Source: CAYNRE01 sp964399535 (GTDB lineage Bacteria > Planctomycetota > Planctomycetia > Pirellulales > CAYNRE01). Taken from it: a stretch of 64,000 bases of DNA. Shown here piece after piece: positions 42,590 through 53,700 of the stretch. The notes under the pieces are model-generated. The model searched no databases. It was given only the letters and a program-made list of their open reading frames with translations, and was not told the DNA's origin. A program made the position numbers and the translations under genes. The stretch covers positions 496,001 through 560,000 of the forward strand of contig CAYNRE010000005.1 in assembly GCA_964399535.1 (NCBI GenBank), written 5' to 3'. Position 1 is the stretch's first letter, and each line of letters starts with the position of its first letter.

Positions 42590-44737
42590 TTAACCTTCCT
42601 GGTCCAGGTCGTAAACCTGGTATTCTCCGGCGACGAAGGCCGGTCGATCGAGCAGGGCTTTCGGCCAGGCCAGCGGCGTTTCTGGATTGCGCAGATACCA
42701 CTTCACGCGCCGCTCGGCGGCCCATCGGTAAATAGCTTGCTCGTCGTTGAGCTGGCGCAATTGCTCATGTTCGCGCAGCCGGCGACGAAATACCGCATCG
42801 GCCGGCGTGTGCGCCGAGTAAGTCGCCGTTACGGTCCAGCCGACCCAAGCCCGCCGCTCGGCGAGGGTTTCCACGATGAAGTAGGGATCGTCGCGCGAAT
42901 CTTGGAAGCGGTCGGCAGGTGCCGTTTGGAAGCGGAGAAACTCGGCGCAGCGCACCAGGTCGCCGGGCACCGGCAAGCGAATCCAGCGGTCTTCGGCCAG
43001 CGTGCCCAGGTTGAGCGGCGCCAGGCCAATCCAGGCGGCCCATAGCAGCACCGCGCCAGCCAGGAGGCGACAGCCTCGCGCTGTTACCCCTAGCCGATCG
43101 AGCCCGCACTGTACCTGGCAACCCAACCACGCCATCACGACCAAGTAAGCCCAGGCGAAAGGCACATGCTGGAAGTTCCACGACCAACCAAACTCGTAGT
43201 CGGGCCGGTTCGGCGCCAGCAGCAAGGCATAGGCGAGGTAAATCGCCAGCGTGAGGGCCACGGTCAGCTCGGGCCAACCCCATTGGCGGCGCCGATACCA
43301 GAACACGGCGGGGATGACGAGCACTAGCCAACGCCAGGGCAAGTACAGGCACAGCGCCGCCCGAGCCAAGACGGCGAGCGCCGGCGGGGAATCGAGTGCC
43401 CAGACCGCAAGCTGGCGACCGATGGGGTTTTCCTGCGCTCGATTGAAGAGGAACGCCGCGTAGCGGGTTCCGGGCGGCCACTCCAATTGCACGACGGGGG
43501 TGTTAGAACGAGCGAAGAAGGCGAGAACCACAACGGCGGCCCCCACGAACAGCCAGGCCGGGCTCAACCGGTACCGCGCACCGCCACGCGACCATAGCCA
43601 GTTGGCCACGACGAGCAGCACCGCCACGGGCAGCACGATCAGGAAGACCTGGGCCTTGAACCAGATGCTGAGTGCCACGGTGGCCAGGGCCACAGCAGAG
43701 GAGCGGGAACTTGCCGAGCGATCGCTCAGCCAGGCCAGCCCCAGCGTGGCCACCGCGATGCCATAGGCATTCGAGGGGCCACAGAATACGAATCTCTGCG
43801 CCGAGTACAGAAAACTACCCGGCGGCCAAAGCCCAAAGGTCCAATAGGAGGGGTCGGGCACCACCGCTACTAGAATCAGGCTCGCCAACCCGGCGCGAGG
43901 GCCTGCCCAGGCATCTCCCAAGACATAGGCCGACCAGGCCAACAGCGCGCAGCCCCAGGGGTACCAAATAAGAAAGGCACAATCCAGGGCGGGCCGGCCA
44001 GAATAGCGGTGAAACAGCGCTGCGGCCGAGTAACCCGCATAGTGATAAACCGGGAGCGGCTCTGCTGCGAGTCCTGGGCGTCCCAGGTACTGAGAATCGG
44101 CTTCGCTACCGAGCAGCCAGATCAGGTCGGCATGGAAGAAATAATCGCGCAGCCCAGTAAAAACCTCTCGGTCGGCGGACGCGAAGCGGTATGGAAAGGC
44201 AGCCTGGACTTGGACCGTTGCCGCGGCCAGTCCCAAGATAATCGCCCAGCGATCGGCCCTCCGCTGGCGGGCATCGATCGCGCCGGCGCCGAGGGCACCC
44301 CGCCTTGCCAGCCACCACAGGCCGACCAGACCTCCCAGGAGCAAACCGGCCAGGGTTTGGCCGGGCGAAAAGCCCAATCCCATCCGCGCAGCCCAGGCCA
44401 ACAGCGACACGGCCGTAACCCCCGCGAGCAACCGCCCGGGAAGGCTCTCGCTCCAGCGAGCCGGCCAGCCCCCCAGGGCGAACACAAGGCTCCCCCAACA
44501 GCGAAACGCAACCAAGAGCAGCGCGGCGGCCACCGCGTCGGCCAGCGTTAGCCGCAGACTTCCTTGCCAGCACCAGAGCAGCCAGGCCAACCAACAACTG
44601 AGCCATGCGGGGGCGTCGCCCCGAGCCACCTCGGCCCAGCCACGCAGCCACGCACCGAGTCGGGCCGCCGGCAATGGGATGGCTGCCAGGGGGGCTTTTC
44701 CGCGAGGGGCCGGGGGCTGGTTGCCGATCGACTTCAT
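42590..44737 (-). CDS. Polytopic membrane protein, GT-C-like, copy B
   Basis: 715 residues, about twelve hydrophobic helices, paralogous to 30233-32341 (see the shared blocks there). It begins with a long N-terminal amphipathic region, then SADREVFTGLRDYFFHADLIW, a loop rich in acidic and aromatic residues as expected for a lipid-linked-sugar transferase. The C-terminal soluble part ends with WYLRNPETPLAWPKALL. ATG at 44737 was chosen; a longer in-frame start at 44827 would add 30 Arg/Thr-rich residues. It converges with the SGNH gene, 82 bases away, and marks the end of the glycan locus. Confidence 0.72.
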   Translation of the reverse strand: MKSIGNQPPAPRGKAPLAAIPLPAARLGAWLRGWAEVARGDAPAWLSCWLAWLLWCWQGSLRLTLADAVAAALLLVAFRCWGSLVFALGGWPARWSESLPGRLLAGVTAVSLLAWAARMGLGFSPGQTLAGLLLGGLVGLWWLARRGALGAGAIDARQRRADRWAIILGLAAATVQVQAAFPYRFASADREVFTGLRDYFFHADLIWLLGSEADSQYLGRPGLAAEPLPVYHYAGYSAAALFHRYSGRPALDCAFLIWYPWGCALLAWSAYVLGDAWAGPRAGLASLILVAVVPDPSYWTFGLWPPGSFLYSAQRFVFCGPSNAYGIAVATLGLAWLSDRSASSRSSAVALATVALSIWFKAQVFLIVLPVAVLLVVANWLWSRGGARYRLSPAWLFVGAAVVVLAFFARSNTPVVQLEWPPGTRYAAFLFNRAQENPIGRQLAVWALDSPPALAVLARAALCLYLPWRWLVLVIPAVFWYRRRQWGWPELTVALTLAIYLAYALLLAPNRPDYEFGWSWNFQHVPFAWAYLVVMAWLGCQVQCGLDRLGVTARGCRLLAGAVLLWAAWIGLAPLNLGTLAEDRWIRLPVPGDLVRCAEFLRFQTAPADRFQDSRDDPYFIVETLAERRAWVGWTVTATYSAHTPADAVFRRRLREHEQLRQLNDEQAIYRWAAERRVKWYLRNPETPLAWPKALLDRPAFVAGEYQVYDLDQEG

Positions 44738-46149
44738 GCGGCCCGTGGTAATGGTTGCGAGCGGTCGGTGGCCGCCGGTGGGAACCTTGGTGCCGGCGCG
44801 CCGGGCAGAGCAATCTTGGCCGGGCATTGGCGCCGGCGCGTTTGCGAAAGTTTACACCGAGCCGAATAGCCGAGAACAGCGCGAACCGGGCCGAGTGCAT
44901 TCTCGATGCGCCGGGAAAACGTATGGCCCAAGGTTCCTGGGAATCGTAGTGTGAAGGACTTGCTCGGACAGTCTCTTGCCTAAAAGTCGGTGTCCTTCGT
45001 TCGCCCCATTCGCCTCGCCGTCGCCAGGGCCCTCGCCCGCGACGGCGCAGCCGCTAGGGGCCGAGCGCCCGGAGGCGAAAGAGAAGGCATCCTCTCGCTA
45101 AGCCCGAGCCGAGGCCGTCAACATCTGGCCAATTCGTTGCCAAATGTTCGCCGATTTCAGGAACATCCGCACCCGCCGGCCGATTCTAAATCGCCAACCG
45201 CTGGCTGGGTCTCAAACGCCAAAGGACAATCTGGTGATCCGGATGATAGACCTTGGCTCGAAAACCCCGCTTCCGTTGTGACCAGCACCCTTGCAACCGG
45301 CCGACGTTCCCAAAGTGCCTGCCCCCGGTCGCGGTTGACTACGCTTGGAAACCGGGCGATCAGCAACTTGTCGGGCACGGTGGCGGCCCGCGTCGTCAGC
45401 AGCGTGAACACGGTGTACGCGCAAGCGACAAACGTCCCCAGCCAACCCTCGGCCGGCGCTTCTAACCTGCTGTCGCGTTCTCGGTAATCGCTGAGCACTC
45501 AGCGGTGGCATAATCCCCTTGGTGCTGGCCCGATAACGCCGTTGCGGGATGGATGTTCGACGCGTATTGCTTGTCCGCTGGTAGAATGTGTCTGCCGCAC
45601 CAAGCGGGGAATTTATTCGAAGGCCAGCGAGGAAGCCCGCCCATCAGACACCCCAAACCACCCTTTCCACCTAGACTGTTTTTTCTTGGTTTTTAAATTC
45701 TTGGCCTCTTTCGGCTTTCAATGACATATTGGGAAACATAGGAAGCCTAGTGTAAATGCTCGCGCCCGCAAAGGTTCTTGGTCGGCCAGCTCGAGATCGC
45801 CGGCGGTAGGGGACAGAGCATGCGCTTCCGGTTGCGAGCGTCACCCGGGGCCGTGGCCGCTGGGCTGGCCAGTCCATCTCTGACGATCCTGGAGTTGACG
45901 CAGATGGTCGAAGCGAAAAAGCGATGTTGAAGGGGCGATTGACCGACCCCATGCGAGCAGCGTCTGAAACTGGGGGGTTCAAGGTAAGCCAACGCGGGGG
46001 AACTTGACGATGGTTGGGGGACCCTCCAAAATTTCTCGTCCGATACGTCACGCTGCTTCTACTTCACGCTGCTTCGAACGTCACCCCGATCTTCGTCCCG
46101 CCGGTCGCGCTGGAAACGCAGCGGCAATCGCCGCTTAGGAAGCCCGCTT
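44738..46149. other. 1.4-kb region without a convincing gene
   Basis: Open frames here are short and unlike proteins, and the sequence becomes noticeably A+T-richer around 45650-45760. On the minus strand 45157-45498 encodes a possible fragment (see separate entry). No tRNA, CRISPR or intact transposase was recognised. It separates the GC-rich glycan locus from the softer-codon block that follows and may be a boundary containing decayed sequence. Confidence 0.6.
45157..45498 (-). pseudogene. Possible gene remnant with hydrophobic N-terminal segment
   Basis: 113-codon frame from a GTG. The first half has strong GC3 bias and a plausible protein stretch (GWLGTFVACAYTVFTLLTT, then PDKLLIARFPSVVNRDRG); the second half does not. 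A neighbouring frame continues plausibly as VFEPRSIIRITRLSFGV to a stop, suggesting a frameshifted remnant. No family recognised. Low confidence. Confidence 0.2.
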
Positions 46150-46854
46150 GTGCTCGACCGACTCCTTCGTACGATGCTCGCCCCTCTTTCCCGCGGCTAC
46201 GGGATCTTATTGGGAGCATTTTCCGACAGTCGGTCCGTGATGCCACCTGACTATTACCCCTGGATGAGCGAATTCCAACAAGGCTGGGAACAAATCCGGG
46301 ACGAGTTGGATCAGGTGCTCGGGGAATGCGAGGTACCGGCTCTCGGCGACGTAATGCCTGGAGAAAGCCGTTTGTCCGACAATCGCTGGCAAGTATTCAT
46401 GCTTCGCCTGTGGGGGCGAGATATCCCCGAGAACGCCAGACGCTGCCCACATACGTACGAATTGCTGCGCAAACACCCAGAAATCACATCCGCCTTATTC
46501 TCGATTCTTGGCCCCGGCAAGCACATTCCGGCACACCGGGGGCCGTTTCGAGGTGTCCTGCGCTGCCACCTCGGACTTCACGTACCCGGTCCCGAGGGGG
46601 CTTGCCGTATGCGATTGGATGACCGCCTTTACACCTGGAGTGAGGGCGGCTGGCTCGTCTTCGACGACACCTTCGAGCACGAAGTCTGGAATGACTGCGA
46701 TCGGCAACGCGTCGTGCTTTTCCTCGACGCCAAACGTCTGCTTCCCTGGCCAATTCGATGGCTAAACGACCTGACAATTCTATTTATCGGGCGAATCGTA
46801 ATGCTCGGGCTCGCCGATCGACAACGAGCGGTCGCTGTTCCTCGAACAGGTTAG
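46150..46854 (+). CDS. Aspartyl/asparaginyl beta-hydroxylase-family protein (LpxO-like)
   Basis: 234 residues. The family core is visible: LGPGKHIPAHRGPFRGVLRCHLGL (first iron His and the 2-oxoglutarate-binding Arg region, given here only as a block at about residues 114-137), then RLYTWSEGGWLVFDDTFEHEVWN with the second His near 178, and RVVLFLD. This group includes mammalian Asp/Asn hydroxylase and LpxO, which hydroxylates lipid A acyl chains. The N-terminal helix and the C-terminal hydrophobic segment (LNDLTILFIGRIVMLGL) suggest membrane association. It is the fifth 2-oxoglutarate oxygenase in the window but a different family from the four PhyH copies. Start GTG at 46150. Confidence 0.85.
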   Translation: MLDRLLRTMLAPLSRGYGILLGAFSDSRSVMPPDYYPWMSEFQQGWEQIRDELDQVLGECEVPALGDVMPGESRLSDNRWQVFMLRLWGRDIPENARRCPHTYELLRKHPEITSALFSILGPGKHIPAHRGPFRGVLRCHLGLHVPGPEGACRMRLDDRLYTWSEGGWLVFDDTFEHEVWNDCDRQRVVLFLDAKRLLPWPIRWLNDLTILFIGRIVMLGLADRQRAVAVPRTG

Positions 46855-47138
46855 CATTTGGCTCGGGAAAGTGAGTCCGCGCTGCGCCTGCGCCGCCAAG
46901 GCCCATCGTCGCACCTCAGCGGCCTGGTCGGTTCGTGCGCCAAAGTGCTGTCAAGTCCGGAAAAGGCAGGCTCGATCGGCCTGGTTTGCTGAGCCACCCA
47001 GCGGGCAGTAGAGTTAAAAGACGGAGTTGAAATCGCCGGTCACGAGTCCGCCAACTCGGCCGGGACTCCTGGCAACGTACCCGAGCGTCCGGCGACACCC
47101 TGCGCGGGCGCGAACCTTCGCAACGGCCCTGACTTGCT

Positions 47139-49637
47139 ATGAATGGCACTCGATTGGCCACGACCTATCAGACAACAGGGTGGGCAGCTAGGTTTACTCG
47201 ATCCGTGTCTCTCTTGGCCGCGATCTTGGTCGTGGCGAGTGGGAGCGCCGGCTGCGCGGAGGACGGCCAGGGAATAGCCTACTTGCCAAGTTCCTCACAA
47301 CCTCCGGCCGCCTCCGTCGCGGAGCCAATTTCCAAGGCCAGCTTGGACGAAGTGGATTCCCTGCGCGACCTGCGGGGAAACCTTTGGTCGGTCGCAGCCT
47401 TACCAAGCGGCAGGGCATACGTATTGGCCTTCCTGGGAGTAGACTGCCCGCACACGCGAGCCAGGATTGACCGATTGGTGGAACTGCATCGCCAGTTCGC
47501 GCCCCAAGGCGTCTGGTTCGTCGGAGTTTTTTCGGGCCAGCAGGAATCGGTCGACGACATAGCCCGTTTCACCCTGCGGGTCGGTCTCCCCTTCACCGTA
47601 GTGAAAGATCACGGCCAGCGGTTGGCCGAGCAACTCGCGGTAACCAGCACCCCCGCAGTTCGCGTGTTCGATGCCAATCGAAAACTTTGCTATGCAGGCG
47701 GAATCGACGATCGCTCCGAAGCGAGAGATACGAACCGCTCCGATCCTGATTTTTTGGCGACCTTATTGAACAACTTGCTTTCTGGCCGGCCGATTGGCCG
47801 CGCGGCAACGAGCGTTGCCGGTAGTAAGCTCGAGCGAGGCTCGGGCGAATCAGCCGGGCGGATTCCTAGCCTGGAAACGGTCGCGACCCTGTTTGAACGA
47901 CGGTGCCTCGGTTGCCATTGCCGCGAGGGCGTGGCTCCCTTTGCCTTCGAGCGCATTTCGGACCTCGTTCGCTGGCGAGCCATGATTCGCGAGGTTGTCC
48001 ATCAGCGGCGCATGCCTCCCTGGCAGCCCGATCCCGAGGTGGGGCAGTTCCGAAACAGCCGTCGCTTGACCGACGAGGAGGTTTCCCAAATCGTCTCCTG
48101 GATTGACGCCGGCCTACCGGTAGGTGGTCCGGCCACTCCGGATCGCCCGTTGGTGCCGGCGGCCACCGAAGTGCTGAGGGAATCGGATTGCGAAGTGGCA
48201 ATCGATTGCCCTGACGAGTTCGAAGTGCCCGCCGCTGGTGTGATACCCTTGAAACGGGCCCTGGTGGCTAGCGCGGTGACCGAGCGATTGTTTCCCCAAG
48301 AAGTCTGGGTGCGGGCAGCGCGGATCGTGCCGGGGCACCGATCGATTACGCACCATGTGCTCGTTTACCTGATGGCGCCAGGTTCCCCCACCGATTCAGG
48401 CGACGAACTTTCAGGCGACCTCGTGGGGTTGGTGGGCTGGGTTCCCGGCGACCCAGACCTGCGATTCCCCGAGGACGTTGCCCTGCGCATACCAGCGAGA
48501 ACTCGAATAGCCTTCGAGGTTCATTACGTTCCCGATGGGCAATTTCAGCGGGATCGGCCTCGTCTCCTGCTCGATTTCGCCCCGCAATCACCATCCCACG
48601 AGTTACGATTGGCGATTATCGGTCGCGAATCGTTTGAAGTACCTCCGCGCGAACCGCACTTTCACGCGTCCGTCCGCTATCAGTTCCGCCGGCCTATCGA
48701 TCTGTTGGGGGTCATACCGCACATGCATCAGCGAGGCAAAGCCGCCGAACTGACCATGATCCATCCTTCCGGCGAACGGGAGAAACTACTGTCGGTACCC
48801 CGGTATGACTTCAACTGGCAGAACTGTTACTGGTTCGATGCCCCCAAGGTAATTTCACCGGGCGCCTCCTTGTTGGCCGAGGGTTGGTGGGACAACTCGG
48901 GCGCAAACATGGCGAACCCCAATCCCGACGTTCCCGCGGCGTCTGGGGAAATGGGAGACGCCGAAATGTTTCATATGTACGCGTACTACCGCGTGCCACG
49001 AATGGAAGGAAACGAGTATCCCCTTGAAAGCCTCGGCACGGATGGCGAGGTGGTGGCCGAGCCACCCGTGACCGCCAGCCTGAATCGCCCCCTTCCATCG
49101 AACCGGCCGCCCCTGAGGACCGACCAGATTCAACCGAAGTTCGGCTCCGGTGAGCTAGGGGCGGCCCCTCCGGCGTCGACCCTAGGCGCCGACGGCCCGG
49201 AATTCGGGTCGGGAAAGTGGCATCTGGTGGTACCCTCCGGTGCTCGCGCGCAGCCAATAAGCACAAGCGACCCAATTCGGCTTCGGATCGACCAATCCGG
49301 CCCCGTCAATTCGGGAGGAATTCGGCTGGTTCACCACGGGCCGGGCACCGATACAGGCCGATCCTGGAGCATCGCGTATCGGATCTACAGCGAGAAGCAG
49401 CGCACGATCCGCTTTGGGCTCGCGACTGGCGAAGAGGGTGCTACCTGGATCAGCGCCCCTCGGAATTTGTCGTTCTCCGCGGGTTGGAATACCGGCCGAT
49501 TAGAGCTAACTGTCCTCGAAGGTTCCCGCAATATCGCGGTTCGAATCGACACTGGCGAAGCCGATGGTATTCTTGAAGTGAAGGAGTTTAGAGTACGGAG
49601 CCAACCGCACTCCGGTTCAACGGCGCCGAACACGTAA
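47139..49637 (+). CDS. Redoxin / cytochrome c / copper-monooxygenase-like fusion lipoprotein with jelly-roll tail
   Basis: 832 residues. The signal peptide SVSLLAAILVVASGSAGC ends in a lipobox Cys. Domains in order: redoxin (about 60-215; FLGVDCPHTRARIDRL); a haem-binding CLGCH near residue 256 with MPPW as a candidate axial Met region; a Cu type II ascorbate-dependent monooxygenase-like region (about 300-620) with ITHHVLVYL, an IPHMHQRG block and WWDNSGANMANPNPD. A final jelly-roll module follows (GGIRLVHHGPG, YRIYSEKQRTIRFGLA) like those in the first gene and at 36126. The redoxin-cytochrome-monooxygenase order recurs in planctomycetes and verrucomicrobia. Electron transfer to an extracytoplasmic oxidation is likely; substrate unknown. 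Confidence 0.85.
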   Translation: MNGTRLATTYQTTGWAARFTRSVSLLAAILVVASGSAGCAEDGQGIAYLPSSSQPPAASVAEPISKASLDEVDSLRDLRGNLWSVAALPSGRAYVLAFLGVDCPHTRARIDRLVELHRQFAPQGVWFVGVFSGQQESVDDIARFTLRVGLPFTVVKDHGQRLAEQLAVTSTPAVRVFDANRKLCYAGGIDDRSEARDTNRSDPDFLATLLNNLLSGRPIGRAATSVAGSKLERGSGESAGRIPSLETVATLFERRCLGCHCREGVAPFAFERISDLVRWRAMIREVVHQRRMPPWQPDPEVGQFRNSRRLTDEEVSQIVSWIDAGLPVGGPATPDRPLVPAATEVLRESDCEVAIDCPDEFEVPAAGVIPLKRALVASAVTERLFPQEVWVRAARIVPGHRSITHHVLVYLMAPGSPTDSGDELSGDLVGLVGWVPGDPDLRFPEDVALRIPARTRIAFEVHYVPDGQFQRDRPRLLLDFAPQSPSHELRLAIIGRESFEVPPREPHFHASVRYQFRRPIDLLGVIPHMHQRGKAAELTMIHPSGEREKLLSVPRYDFNWQNCYWFDAPKVISPGASLLAEGWWDNSGANMANPNPDVPAASGEMGDAEMFHMYAYYRVPRMEGNEYPLESLGTDGEVVAEPPVTASLNRPLPSNRPPLRTDQIQPKFGSGELGAAPPASTLGADGPEFGSGKWHLVVPSGARAQPISTSDPIRLRIDQSGPVNSGGIRLVHHGPGTDTGRSWSIAYRIYSEKQRTIRFGLATGEEGATWISAPRNLSFSAGWNTGRLELTVLEGSRNIAVRIDTGEADGILEVKEFRVRSQPHSGSTAPNT

Positions 49638-49793
49638 CTGGCTTTTAGCGTCCTTCGGCGTCGAAACGGTACTGTGGATGGAAGGTCGCTTGCCTCCGCG
49701 GCGATTCGATATAGGAAGCGATTGATGCCTCGAATCTACTCACTCCTCGGGGTGCTTCGCCTCGAGAACAATTTGTCAGCGGTCGAGTGAATC

Positions 49794-50600
49794 GTGAGCC
49801 GCGCAATTTCCCCTTTACCCGTCGAGGTGTATCCACGGCCGAGCGGCCCGCTGCAGTTCTCCCGAAGCATCTGGGATGAGGAGTCGTTCGAGTTTCCGGT
49901 GTATCAGCTTCACGCCGAGCAGGCGCTTCCGGGTGACCTTGAACAACACTTGCCGGGTTGGCTAGGGGGCCTCGCAACCGGCGCCGAAGCGAAGCTTGTG
50001 TTCTGTAAGCTACGCTGTCACGACATTCGTAGAATCCGCTGTCTGTGCGAGGTGGGTTTTTACTACGTCGAATCCATCGCGTCGCTGCGAGGGCGCTTTT
50101 CCAGCCCGGCCGAACCGTTGTACAGCACCGAGGATTTTCGCGTACGTCGAGCAACCCCGGAGGATTTAGCGCGACTGGGTGAAATCGCCGAGACCAGCTT
50201 TCGGTTTGATCGCTTTCACCTAGATCCCCATTTGCCTTCGGATTTCGCGGATCGACGAATGCGGCGATGGATCGAACGCGATCTCTCGACGGGCGAGCGA
50301 GTTGACGTCTGTTACCAAGCTACGGCTTCGGAACCAGTCGGTTTCATCAGCTACACCCAAGTAGACCCTACGACCTTGCGCATTGGACTTGTCGCGGTGG
50401 ATCCCAAGCTTCACTTTACCACCGCGGCCGATACGCTATGTCGCGAGTCTTTCCGGTTGGCGGGTGAAGCCGGGTTTGCCGAGTTCGTGACGAATGTCTC
50501 GCTCAACAATCTAACTTCGCTCAATCTCTGCCAGAGCCTGGGGGGACGGATTCGCGAGGTGAATGTCTGCTTGCATTGGTTTCGAAAAGCAGGTGGTTGA
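49794..50600 (+). CDS. GNAT-family N-acetyltransferase, WecD-like
   Basis: 268 residues. The C-terminal GNAT domain (about 115-265) has FRVRRATPEDLARLGEIAETSFRF, with FRFDRFHLDPHLP resembling the FxxSRFxxPWYAP block of WecD (TDP-fucosamine acetyltransferase). VGFISYTQVD, IGLVAVDP (acetyl-CoA strand region) and NLTSLNLCQSLGG follow. The N-terminal half is longer than in WecD. It could acetylate the dTDP-Fuc4N made by the WecE-like enzyme at 17162, which would connect the two halves of the window. It starts with GTG and is 102 bases before the polyketide synthase start chosen here, so it may alternatively act on that product. Confidence 0.78.
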   Translation: MSRAISPLPVEVYPRPSGPLQFSRSIWDEESFEFPVYQLHAEQALPGDLEQHLPGWLGGLATGAEAKLVFCKLRCHDIRRIRCLCEVGFYYVESIASLRGRFSSPAEPLYSTEDFRVRRATPEDLARLGEIAETSFRFDRFHLDPHLPSDFADRRMRRWIERDLSTGERVDVCYQATASEPVGFISYTQVDPTTLRIGLVAVDPKLHFTTAADTLCRESFRLAGEAGFAEFVTNVSLNNLTSLNLCQSLGGRIREVNVCLHWFRKAGG

Positions 50601-50702
50601 TGTGCCGACGATATAGCATGGCCTGCCCTGCTCTGCCCCCGACTGCTGCCTGGTGTGGGTCTTTACGAGATTCCTCCCCCGGCGTTCAGGGTGAGCACTA
50701 GC

Positions 50703-53700
50703 ATGCCCGGGCAACCTCGAGATGGTGCGCTCAATGCGGCAGCGGCTTCTGCCTCACCCAGCGGAAAGTCCCCTGACAAGGCCGAGCAGGAGCCCCTTCC
50801 GACTGCTCGTGAACCGGTAGCCATTGTTGGAATCGGGTGCCGATTCACAGGAGGTGTGAGCAGCGCGGATCAACTCTGGCAATGGATCGAAGGCGGTGCG
50901 GACGGAATCGGCCCCCTTCCGCGCCGACGCCGCGCCGACTGGCCGCTGATCGGGGCGTCCGACGCCGCCGCGGAACCGCTCCCCGGAGGATACCTTGCGG
51001 AGGTCGACCGATTCGACGCCGAGTTTTTCGGTATCGCTCCGCGCGAGGCCCTCTGCATCGACCCGCAGCATCGGCTGGCATTGGAGGTGGCTTGGGAAGC
51101 CCTGGAGGATGCTGGCCTGCTGAACGACCGGCTCAGTGGTAGCGCTTGCGGAGTTTTCCTCGGGGTTTCCCTGAATGACTTCCAACGACGGCTTTGGTCG
51201 CCGGGGTCGGCCGAATCGACCGATCGCTTCTCGCTAACGGGTTCGTCGCCATCGCTGGCAGCGGGAAGAATCGCCCACCTGCTCGGACTGCGCGGCCCAG
51301 CGCTCGTTGTGGATACGGCGTGCTCGTCATCCTTGGTCGCCGTGCACTTAGCCTGCGCAAGCCTCGGGCAGGGTGACTGTGATTTAGCGATCGCCGGTGG
51401 GGTCAATCTGATTCTCGACCCGGCCGCATCACGGTCGCTGGCCGATTGGCAGGTTCTTTCTCCCGACGGTCGATGCCACACCTTTGCGGCGAACGCCACA
51501 GGGTATGGTCGCGCCGAGGGGTGCGGAATCGTCGTCTTGAAGCGCTACCGACAGGCCCTTTCCGACCGCGACCGGATCCGGGCTTTGGTGCTGGCTTCGG
51601 CCGTCAACCACGACGGACGGTCGGCCGGACTGACGGTGCCTCAGGGACTAGCCCAGGCGGCCTTGCTCAGACAGGCGCTTGACCGGTGCGCCCTGAAGGG
51701 TGCCGACATCGATTACCTGGAAGCACACGGCAGCGGAACTCCCCTTGGAGATCCACTCGAATTGAAGGCCGCCTTGCGCGTGCTCGGTGATCGGACAGCG
51801 GATTCACCTCGCCTGCGGTGCGGTTCGGTAAAGGCCAACCTGGGCCATACCGAGGCGGCGGCTGGAATAGCGGGATTGCTGAAGACGGTACTGGCGCTGG
51901 AGTACCAAAAAATCCCCCCCCAAATCCACGCGCGACCGCTCAATCCAGCGATTGTGTCGCTGTCGGACCGAATCGAAATTCCCGAGCAATCGATCGCTTG
52001 GCCGCGCGGTCCGCGCCCCCGACGAGCGGGCGTCAGCTCGTTTGGTTTCAGTGGCACCAACGCTCACGTCATCCTTGAAGAACCTCCGGTGCCCCTGGAA
52101 CGCTCGCGCGACGCGTCCGAACGTCCGATGCATCTCTTTACGCTTTCAGCACAAACTCCAGGTCAACTTTGTGAATTGGCGCTGAGATACGCCCAGCGAT
52201 TCGAGCAACTACCGGCCGACCTTCTCCCCGACATCTGCTACACCGCTGGAGATGGCCGCCGCCCCGAACTGCATCGACTGGCTGTGATCACCACGAGTTT
52301 GGCGAGTTTGACATGCGACTTGCGAGACTTCGCGACTCGACAAGACACGCCACGAGTTGCCTACCGCGCGGCCGCCCAACGCCAGGATCCGGCGATTACC
52401 TGGCGGTTTCCTGAGGTGGTCGAGTTGATTCCGACCGATGCCTTGGTCCTGCTTATCGATCAGGATCCTACGTTTCGTGAAACTTGGGAAACCTGCTTGG
52501 GCTGGCTGCCACGGCAGCTTCAGGACGAGCTGGTTCAAGAGCTGCGCGATCGAATACGACAGACCGACGATCGAAGCGAAGCCCTGGCGGCCGCCCAATA
52601 CCTGCTTACCGGATTGGCGCTAGCGCGAACTTACTGCTCCTGGGGAATTCGTCCCCCAGCAATCACCGGCCGAGGGTTGGGATCCCGCCTTGCCCGATGG
52701 CTGACCGGTCGCATGCCTTTCGCCCACCTGCTGGAGGTGTCGCCGCATCCCGAGCAATCGGCGGCCCGAGACACCACTGAGACGTCGGCGCAGTTGCACT
52801 GGTTCTGGCAATCGGTCCCCGTACCACAGCTTCACCTAGATCCTGCCGAGCCCCAGGCGACGTCGTTCAACTCCGATGCCGACCTGCCGTCGGGAGAAAG
52901 GAAACCCGCGCGATCCGCTGCCGACGCGGCCGTCCGGTCGGAAATCGATCACATCCGTGACCTCCGACTAGGGCGGTCCGAGGATTGCCCTGCGGCGGCG
53001 AATCAAGACCAATCCGGCAGCCAGGGTGATTCGTACGAACCAACGTTGATTTGGCACACCTTGCTTAAGAACTTGTCGGAATGGTACCTCGCCGGCGGAA
53101 CCATCAATTGGGTCGGTTTCGACCGACTTCGTAGTCGCCGCCGCGTTAGTTTGCCGACCTATCCTTTCCTGCGCCAGAGGCATTGGCCCAAGCCGGGCCG
53201 GGCAATGGCTGAACTCTTCCCTCGTGAAGTTCAAACGGATTCCGGCCACCCGCTCCTCGGCGTTGAAGTCGACAGCGTCGCGAGGGGCCGAAGGTTCCGA
53301 TCTTCGGTATCGACCGAGAAGCCTGACTGGCAGCGCGATCATGGCTGGCAGGACAGCGCCCTAGTGGCCGGGGCGACGATGATCGAGATGGCGTTGGCCG
53401 CCGGAAGCCGCGGGGTTCACGTCGACGGCGCCCCCGACGGCCCCCAAAACCCTGCCGGAGTAACGGCCCAAGTCCTTTCCAGAATCCACTGGATTAGCGC
53501 GATGCCACTTTCGGCAGCCGAGTCCGCCGTGCAAACCTCGGTTGGCCCTCTTCGATTCGCCCGTAGAGCATTTCGCATCAGCAGCCGATTGCAAGGTGAC
53601 TCGACCGCTTGGCGACGCCATTGCCAGGGGTGGTATTCGGAAACACTGCCCACCCTGGACTCCCCCCCGGAATGGGACCCGCGGGTCGTAATCGAACAAT

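Noticed and set aside
45671..46051. 126-codon minus-strand frame considered as a transposase remnant
   Set aside because: No catalytic DDE pattern, terminal inverted repeats or target duplication could be recognised.
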